A stretch of DNA of 64,000 nucleotides from Bimuria novae-zelandiae CBS 107.79. Taxonomy: Eukaryota > Ascomycota > Dothideomycetes > Pleosporales > Didymosphaeriaceae. Location: NCBI GenBank assembly GCA_010015655.1, contig ML976682.1, positions 337,572 to 401,571 of the forward strand, written 5' to 3'. This document shows positions 57,190-64,000 of this stretch, one piece after another. Under the pieces are notes generated by a model. The model was not told the origin of the DNA. It worked only from the letters and a program-made list of their open reading frames with translations, and ran no database searches. Position 1 is the stretch's first letter; every line of letters starts with the position of its first letter. A program made the position numbers and the translations under genes.

Positions 57190-59316
57190 CCCTGCCGAGA
57201 CAGTCAGTGCGCCGCGACACTAACGCGCCACCCCAACAGATGTAGCACCTCAACTTTGACGCGCCGCATCTCCACCAATATGGATCCGATTGAGGCTGCA
57301 ATCATCGCTATCGACTCACGAGAACCTGGAGAAACTTTCTCATATAGAAAAATTGCAGAAGAATTTGGTGTTGTGCGGTCAACATTAACGCGCCGGCATA
57401 GACGCGCCATGCAGGCGCGTACATAGCTACTATAGACTTGCTAAAATCTTAACTAATAACAAGAATCTAAGCTCCTATAGTATATATAGCGTCTTACTTA
57501 GAAAGGTCTACCCCCTACGCGTTAGATAATCTAAAACTTTACATTAATTATTACTAAAAAGGATATCTCTATATAATAGGTTAATTACTTTATTAGGCGC
57601 TACCCTAACTCCCTGATCTCGCGATGGACGACTAGGCTAGATAATAATTACTATAACGCTAATTTAGGCGCAAGATATAGGCTCTACTTTAAGCTTCTAT
57701 ATAAGAAAATTATAAAGTATAGCATAGAGCCTTAGTATACCTATAATATGGACGAAAAAGGCTTCCTACTCGGCATCACCGGCAGGTCAAAAAGGATCTT
57801 CGACAGGCCTATATATGAGAGTCGCCAAGTGAGGCAATCTATCTAGGATGGCAGTTATGAGTAGATCTCGCTCATCGCATGTATATGCGCCGATAGATCT
57901 ACTGTTAATCCATCACTAATCTATCGATCTAACGCTGAGACTCTACAATCAAGCTAGGTTAAGGAAATTAACGTTAATTCTTATAGAGTCTTTATTACCT
58001 TATCAACCTCTGGATAGTCAAACAACGAGATAGGACTTTAATAGCTAAAACAGGTGTTTAATCGCTATACTAAGGAGAAGGCTTAACGGTAGTGGCGACT
58101 CTTAGTCCTTAATAGGTATAGATCTCACGTTACTATAGATTTTATTAACTACTATAATTAGAAAAAGATCCTCCTTGCGATATTTCCTCCTCACGCCACT
58201 TATACGCTATAGCCTCTAGACGTTTGTGTATTTAAGTCTCTTTCTGCCGCCTACTCCAACGAGCTCTCCGCATACCTATATAGGAGTTAGGGACTATTAA
58301 TAATTGCTAAAAGAGACTTTTTTATACTATTCTAGAGGGCCTAAATAACGTTAGTTACGCTGTAATTAATTACTAAAGCTTTTAAGTATATAGGTATCTT
58401 ACTGCCAGATCCTATACTAATCCTTAGTTAATTTAATAGAGATAAGTCTCTAAAATAGAGATTACGTAAAAGCTCTATTTTAGTACTTAGCGCGTTTAAT
58501 TAGCGCAAAATCAATTAGCTTTTAAAGGTTGTTGTTAATACAAGGGGAGGTAATAAGGCCAAGAAGCTAAGTCGCACTATATACTTAATCTTTATATAGA
58601 AGCAGCTCCTAGAGCATAAGAATCAGGGGCTACGAGAAGCCCTTATAAACCAGAAACGGCGTTAAATAAAGGGCAGGACTCTACCTTTTAAGTAGCTAGA
58701 TAAGTGGCATAGAGAATCTATTTTCTAATTACCTGCCCGCGTATAGAGGGCGCGCGATTCTCTTAGCTAACAAAAGGCTGAAAAGCAACAACTATAACTC
58801 TAGAAAAGTGAGTAGAGAGAGATCTAGATAGTAAATAGGCAGCTTAAAGCTTGTTTACTATAGAAGAAGCGTATTGCGCGTGTAGTAGCTAGAAATATGT
58901 ATACTAAGGAAAAAGCTAATTAGGCTACTAAGTAATGCCTCCGTTAATAGGCTTGTAAGGCTTAATAATAACTTTAAAAATGTCTTAAAATTACTAAAAA
59001 GGGAAGCTAGAATGCTTTAAAAGCTACTTATATAATTATAAAGAGGAAGAAGCCTACGCCGGCATCTGTATACGTTAATATAGTAATATCTACGCTATTA
59101 GCGCCAGCATCGCGTAGTGGCTAAATAATTAGAACACTAAGTAGATATTTATAATTTAACTAGCTAGTAATCTTCTATAGCTTTATAAAATCTTAACTCT
59201 AGAAAATTTCGCGATAAAAGCTTTTGTGTAAAACTCTATAGCCTCATGTTGCTGGCTGCGGTGCTGGTGTTAGGGTGGCGCGTTAGTGTCGCGGCGCACT
59301 AACTGTCTCGGCAGGG
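57190..59316 (+). mobile_element. pogo-like transposon F4
   Basis: Ends CCCTGCCGAGACAGT.. at 57190 and complement at 59316, over 45 bp, flanked by TA (57188-57189, 59317-59318). The plus-strand transposase begins at 57280: MDPIEAAIIAIDSREPGETF, SYRKIAEEFGVVRSTLTRRH, a psq-type HTH still open to 57426. Past that it is RIP-damaged: NMDEKGFLLGITGRSKRIFD (57747), RLLVLNRYRSHVTIDF (58097), IFPPHATYTL.PLDVCVFKSL (58185). It abuts F5 with a single shared TA. Confidence 0.87.
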
Positions 59317-59318
59317 TA

Positions 59319-61426
59319 ACGTGCCCGTGCGCAGTGTGCCCGGATTCACAGTGTGCCCCGCAGAACACCACATGCCCAATCTTAAAATGAGGCTGTACAG
59401 CGCCACACAATAGCTTAATATTAATAGAAATATAGTGTTGTAGTAATTAGATGCTTGCGATTAACTTGTACTATCTATATTTTTATAGGAGGTTAACGTT
59501 GCGGCCACGTGATATAACTTTAGCTAGAGTAGTAAATAGCTTATCTCTAGCTTAAACACTAGCGTAAGCAGCGCTAGCGCGTTTTTAACGCTTATTACTT
59601 AGTAAAACTACTCGTAAGGCTTTACGCTTACGTTATTAAGCTTATTAGATAGATTTTTTCTAGTATTAAGCTTTAACTTTACGCGCGCGTTTAGCTACTT
59701 TCTTAGCTTTTTTTTACTTCCTAACGTCCTTAAGCCTTTACTTTTCTACACGCTTCTCCTTAAGCTTAACTTAACGCTATAGTTAAGCCTCCTCGCGCTA
59801 CTTCTTAGCCCGTGCTTTTTAGAGTTTCTCCTCTATCTTATCTCGCTCTTGTACTACTTCTCTAGCTCGAGCTTCACGTAGCTTGCGAGGAGACTAGTAG
59901 ACAGCGCTATTATAATACTCCTAGCGCTATTAAAGGTTAAGGGCTTTACCTTTCTTCTTATGTTTCTGCTTATAGTAAAGAGCCTCCTTAAAGCCCTTAT
60001 TTTTATACTTTAATAGCTTAATCTGTATAGAGAGATAGTAAACGCTAGAACGTAGCTTTCTTGCCTTATACTAATAGCTATTAGTAATAGTAGCTTAAAC
60101 TAATTAATCTATCTTTCTCTAATTATAATTAGAGAGCCCTAATAATAAGCTTCTCTTAGCTTCTAGCGTGCTAGTAAATCTACAGAGGATAACGTTGGCG
60201 TCTATTAGCTAGATCCTAGTAGCTTTAAAGGCCTTTAATATGAGGCTCTCCGTGAAGGAGGATATCTAGGCGCTTTAGAAAAGTAGGAAGAAGTCTTCTT
60301 TCTTAATTAGAATAAGGCCTTAAGCCTTATGTAGATAGTTAGTAAGCTCGTTAGAGTAGGCTTAAGAGAGTAGCTTAAATAGTACTATATTAAGCGGCTG
60401 GAGCGTGTGAGTTAAATAGGAAGAAAGGACTATAAGGAGGATCCTATAGCGATTATAGTAGTCGATAAACTCTATCGTGACATAAGATCTATAGCTATTA
60501 AGGATAAGTAATCGCTATCTCCCTAATTGCTACTTTATATAGTAATTAAACACCTGCTTAAGCTAAGCTAGGCCTATGTTATCGTTTAACTAGCCTATTA
60601 AAGATAATAAGACAAAGACCTTATGTTCTCCTGTCTTAATATCCTCTACCTAACTTAATTATATAGCTCCTTTTTTAGCTACGTAGATAAGGGCTAGAGG
60701 CAGCGAGCTCCTATTAGCGTAATAGTAGGCTAGGAGTGTTAGAAACTCGCGTAATCTATCCTAAAGAAATGCTCGAACCTCCTTCTTCTCCTATTAACGC
60801 CTGCTAAATATCCTCTTACTTTTGCCTATTAAGCTAATTAAGAAGCCCTTCTTATCTATATTGTATATATCTCGAGCCTTAAGGTGATATTTAGTAATCT
60901 TTTAATGCAGTAGCTCGAAGTAGAGATAGTATTTTAATTTAGAATTAGCTAGGTAGCGCGTACAATCTATAGCGGTGGTCTACTTTAAGATAAGATAGAT
61001 CTCGTGCTAGTTAATAAAGCGAGTAACCTAGCTCTCGCTAAGCTACTAACAGGCTACTTTTAATAAGAAATTCCTAATTATCTCCCTCGTAAGAGGTAGG
61101 CCTTGCTTATTAAGCTTAGTGATATATCGTATAAGCTCTAACTCCTATTGTAGGTTAAGAGCTTGCCTGCTGGCATGCCCAGCATCCCTAGGCCCTGTTA
61201 CGCCTCTCTATCGCCGCCCTAGAGTTAACCGGTCAACGCCATGCTTTTCAGCAACTTCCTTTAATATAAATTATTCTTCTAAACCTCGCGATTTTAGATC
61301 CTTAATCGCCTTATTAATTAGAGCTATAGTCGTGGAGTTATCGCGCGTTGGAGTTGTGGTGTTGAGACGCGCGTTGGTGTTCTGCGGGGCACACTGTGAA
61401 TCCGGGCACACTGTGCACGGACACGT
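59319..61426 (-). mobile_element. pogo-like transposon F5 (degraded)
   Basis: Ends ACGTGCCCGTGCGCAGTG (59319) and ACGTGTCCGTGCACAGTG complement (61426), flanked by TA (59317-59318, 61427-61428). Minus-strand transposase of the F4 type: INKAIKDLKSRGLEE, FILKEVAEKHGVDRLTLGRR (HTH, 61200-61330), DIYNIDKKGFLISLIGKSKR (about 60845), RRRLLILNSYRSYVTIEF-like region near 60480. Stops throughout. Contains two 17-bp terminal iterons. Confidence 0.85.
59332..59365. repeat. two 17-bp-spaced iterons in the F5 terminal repeat
   Basis: CAGTGTGCCCGGATTCA followed by CAGTGTGCCCCGCAGAA; the first ten bases are identical and spaced by 17. Confidence 0.75.
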
Positions 61427-61428
61427 TA

Positions 61429-62119
61429 GTACAACGCAACAAATACGAGCAATCTTATCATTACATAAGATGCGCAAACATTGTCTGTTAGTGCATGTTG
61501 GAATAGTACTCCGCCTACATACATTCCCTAAGCTGCCCACCTGTATCAAGGAATTAAAAAAAACCATTGCGATAACTTCAAATCAAACATGAATTCACTT
61601 TACATCACGGTTTCGAGAAGAGCGTTAACGGGGTTAACTTCGTCAAAGAGGTTCAATGCCGATTTTACAGGTACGAAAATCTGTGGATTTCTCTTAATGG
61701 GATGTGGATGTGGGCTCACGTTGGCATAGAAAGCCGGGGTGTAATGGCAAGGAGAGCATGGGGAAGGTCATGCAGGGGACTGGGAACTATCAGGGTCTGA
61801 GGGAACTCGCTCATTCGTACAAGTGCGCATTTTCATAGGGTTTGACCCGACGGGTGTGAGTAGAATGGTGGCTCGGGGGCCGGAGTGCTCGGGGCGCAGT
61901 GCTGCTCGGTTCTACAATGGCCATTGGCATATCCGCGTTTATATTGCCCCTTCTCAAGGGCCTATATCATGATTCGTGTAAAGGTATTCTATGAGCCGAA
62001 ACCGTTCTATCCGTATGAGAATTTCCCATCCGTTCGTAACGCCACAGCTGTCTACGCGACCGGTCACGGCCACTCATTCGGCCACGCCTCATAACATTGA
62101 AATCATATCTAATCCATCC
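61429..62119. other. intergenic between F5 and the BTB pseudogene
   Basis: GC-balanced without recognised coding potential. A former 5' part of the kinase gene would be expected just right of F5 if F4/F5 simply split it, but no glycine loop could be recognised here. Confidence 0.4.
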
Positions 62120-63108
62120 TTAGGAATCCAGCACAAACTGGCCAGTCTCAGACTCCATGTACCAAACCATATGTTTCTTTCCACAAGCATTCTGGCTCGG
62201 CCTGTCATGTTCCTCATAACGTCGTTCATGGAATTCCTGGATCCCCTCCGCTCCCCCTGTTTCTTTAAGCGCCCGCATAACGCGCAGCAGGAATCCCGGG
62301 TCCGTCTCCATCATAGCTTCGTGCAATACCTGTGAGTCAGGCTTGGGAGAGCTCCCCCAGCGGACGCAGTACTCGTCAGCCAGGCACTGGGGAAGTGGCC
62401 GCTCGAGCGGGATGTTGCGGAACGTCCAGTCGGCGGCCTTGCACCTGCCATCGAAGCTGTAGTAACCTCTTCCAATAGCTTTCACGATCTCATGATTGAT
62501 TGCGCGGCGAAAGTCGGTAATCAGGTACTCGTCGGCGAAGGCGTAGGTTTTGAGCATCGGGATGAGTTTGGCGGACATATACTTGACATTGGTGGGATCG
62601 ATTCGTATGAGCTGGAGCTAGCCGGGGGTGCTACTTGGGAAGTAGTTGGTGTAGGCCCAGCGAAGGAAGATCTCGACTATTTATCCAATGAGTGAGTAAC
62701 GAAGGGAAAATGTGTACTGGAGCTTGCCAAAGGGGAATACGCCCATGAGGCGACCTCAACATCTACAAGTAATATCACCTGATCTTATACTTCCGCCTAG
62801 GTGTCACCGCTTAGAGCGGCGCGGAAGTTGCCGGAGTGGTATATTAAAAATTCCTTGTGTACTGCGAACATAATGCGTTCGGGTCCGACTACCACCATGG
62901 CTACCGCATTTCTGCTGTTTGTGCGCAGTGCGTCGCTGGCGTAAAATTTAGCAATCGAAAGCGAAACTGAGGAGCCTCGGGTTCAAATGTTGCGATGTAA
63001 AACTTACCCCAATGTGGGCGGCTCTCGCATTCGCGGTGCATCAATGACCGGCACGATAGCGGGCCGCTGTAGGGCATCGTCCCCTTCAGCATCCTGTGCC
63101 TCTGCCAT
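62120..63108 (-). pseudogene. BTB/POZ-domain protein, several nonsense codons
   Basis: Fungal BTB/POZ protein, a protein-protein interaction fold often used as Cullin-3 adaptor. Exon 1 (63108-63008, start MAEAQDAEGDDALQRPA) joins through an intron (63007-62936, GTAAGT..CAG) to the BTB core: ALRTNSRNAVAMVVVGPERI, then FAVHKEFLIYHSGNFRAALS (the VHK..L..HS.FFRAAL signature). In-frame TAG at 62799-62797 and TAA at 62787-62785 break it, and a change of frame precedes EIFLRWAYTNYF; another TAG is at 62620-62618. The C-terminal part is open (62578-62120): MLKTYAFADEYLITDFRRAI, ending GQFVLDS. The stops are of the TAG/TAA type that C-to-T changes would make. It cannot give a full product. Confidence 0.75.
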
Positions 63109-63609
63109 GTTTAGGTCGATCCGTGTTTTTTCGAGAATTGGGAGCAGTGTGTGAATCCAGATATCTTTAGCGTATCGACGGTTTACCAAGCACACTAAGG
63201 AGCTGAACAGGTCGCGGTGAAAGGAGACGCCAACACGCCGGGTCCGCTTACGCGGTTGAATAACGTTCTGGTCATAGCAAAAAACGCTTTTCCTCTCATA
63301 AGAATTGTATACAATTGCATATATATCCGTTGTAGGTGTTGGAGCCTCGTCGCCGTCGGAAGCTCCACTCTATTATATAATCGAAGGCTTGCGTCGCCTG
63401 GTTCACTCATCTGCGTTGTCGACTTGTAGTTTTCGGCGTGTTTTACAACACAGTTTACAAACAAAAATATCACCAGGTCTCTCCCCATACTAACAGTAAG
63501 GTGCAAACATTCAGATAATCCTGTAGGATGGTAAGGCATAGGAGGAGCATGACGGGTTATAACTATGATTTTTATAGTAGTCGCCTAAATTACTCTCATC
63601 ATTTCTCTT
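63109..63609. other. intergenic
   Basis: A minus-strand open frame of 114 codons (63539-63195) lacks any recognisable motif and is not called. It should include the old promoter of the BTB gene and the 3' flank of the next gene. Confidence 0.4.
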
Positions 63610-64000
63610 TTATGCTAGTTTAGTATCTTCTTCATCCGCCACTTTGCGTCTCCACGATAACTTCAGAACCCTGAATAGTAATCGTCTCCAACCAGCGTGT
63701 GCCGTCGTGTCGCTCACCAACGTCATTTGCGTATCTCTTCTCCTCTCGTTCTTCTCGTTCCAATCATCCCAGTCACTACCCTCGCCTTCATCGAGATTGA
63801 GTCCAAATTTCCGCACCATCTTTCTATTCTGGATCCACGAAAACAAAGCCCACGCCACCAAAACCACAGCGGTAAGTGCACCAGTGAGCATGAAGTACAC
63901 CCATATGTACTTCGAGATCATCCTTCCGCTACCGTCGTCATCATCAGATCCAGCAGCCGTTGGATCGCCATGCCCCCAATCAAACAACCCCGTTGAGAAA
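63610..64000 (-). CDS. membrane protein, C-terminal part, runs off the window
   Basis: Open frame continuing past the right edge (STGLFDWGHGDPTAAG at the edge), so the N-terminus and start are not visible. It has an acidic, Ser/Gly-rich stretch (SDDDDGSGR), one strong transmembrane segment (YIWVYFMLTGALTAVVLVAW and a few more residues), then a basic stop-transfer (QNRKMVRKF) and a hydrophilic cytoplasmic tail of about 70 residues with DEGEGSDWDDWNEKNERRR, ending KVADEEDTKLA. The layout suggests a type I membrane protein. The family is not recognised. Confidence 0.55.
   Translation of the reverse strand, partial: FSTGLFDWGHGDPTAAGSDDDDGSGRMISKYIWVYFMLTGALTAVVLVAWALFSWIQNRKMVRKFGLNLDEGEGSDWDDWNEKNERRRDTQMTLVSDTTAHAGWRRLLFRVLKLSWRRKVADEEDTKLA

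Noticed and set aside
61119..61592. Plus-strand open frame of 157 codons across the right end of F5
   Set aside because: Antisense to the F5 transposase N-terminus and terminal repeat; the frame crosses the element boundary.
63195..63539. Minus-strand open frame of 114 codons
   Set aside because: No domain, poor composition for a gene, and no homologous feature recognised.
1..64000. tRNA, rRNA or other structured RNA genes
   Set aside because: None could be recognised by eye. A covariance-model scan would be needed to exclude them.

Overview
The window comes from a filamentous ascomycete (Pezizomycotina, probably a Dothideomycete). Evidence: short GT-AG introns of about 45-130 nt, a Sog2-type leucine-rich-repeat gene, fungal copia, chromovirus, pogo/Fot1 and piggyBac families, and long AT-rich tracts in which transposon reading frames are riddled with TAG/TAA and TA dinucleotides. 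That pattern is the C-to-T / G-to-A signature of repeat-induced point mutation (RIP). Small GC-balanced gene islands alternate with these wrecked repeat blocks. The exact species cannot be read from the sequence.

Layout. 1-4209: tail of a copia element, an 11-bp minisatellite and a piggyBac-like element. 4614-7039: two broken genes on the minus strand, a wax-synthase-type MBOAT acyltransferase with one nonsense codon and a truncated FAD monooxygenase; together they look like a relic of a terpenoid/meroterpenoid gene cluster. 7253-8552: an inverted pair of LTRs around a broken gag. 8636-30732: one 5'-truncated copia element (A) carrying three LTR retrotransposons, each with a 5-bp target duplication: copia E (CTAGG), chromovirus B (GTTAA) and copia D (ATAAG, same family as A). 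B itself contains a Fot1-like element (F0) and an inverted gypsy fragment (C).

31026-36024: a gene island with a conserved low-complexity protein on the minus strand and an intact four-exon sog2 homologue on the plus strand, sharing a short upstream region. 36600-53850: a second nested block. A pogo-like element (F1, 38412-50470) contains two piggyBac-like elements, a second pogo (F2, itself holding a piggyBac-like element), a solo LTR and a Tc1/mariner element. Removing them mentally restores a continuous transposase reading frame. A third pogo (F3) lies to the right.

54416-55670: an intact secreted beta-helix protein gene, probably acting on a polysaccharide. 56133-57190: a broken protein kinase, cut at its N-lobe by pogo F4, which abuts pogo F5 with one shared TA. 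62120-63108: a BTB/POZ pseudogene. 63610-64000: the end of a membrane protein gene that runs off the window.

Only sog2, the hypothetical gene beside it, the beta-helix gene and the partial membrane gene look functional. The most notable unlisted structure is the organisation of the pogo ends. Five elements with unrelated terminal sequences all carry two or three direct repeats with a period of exactly 17 bp inside their terminal inverted repeats. Four piggyBac-like copies are flanked by AT instead of the canonical TTAA.
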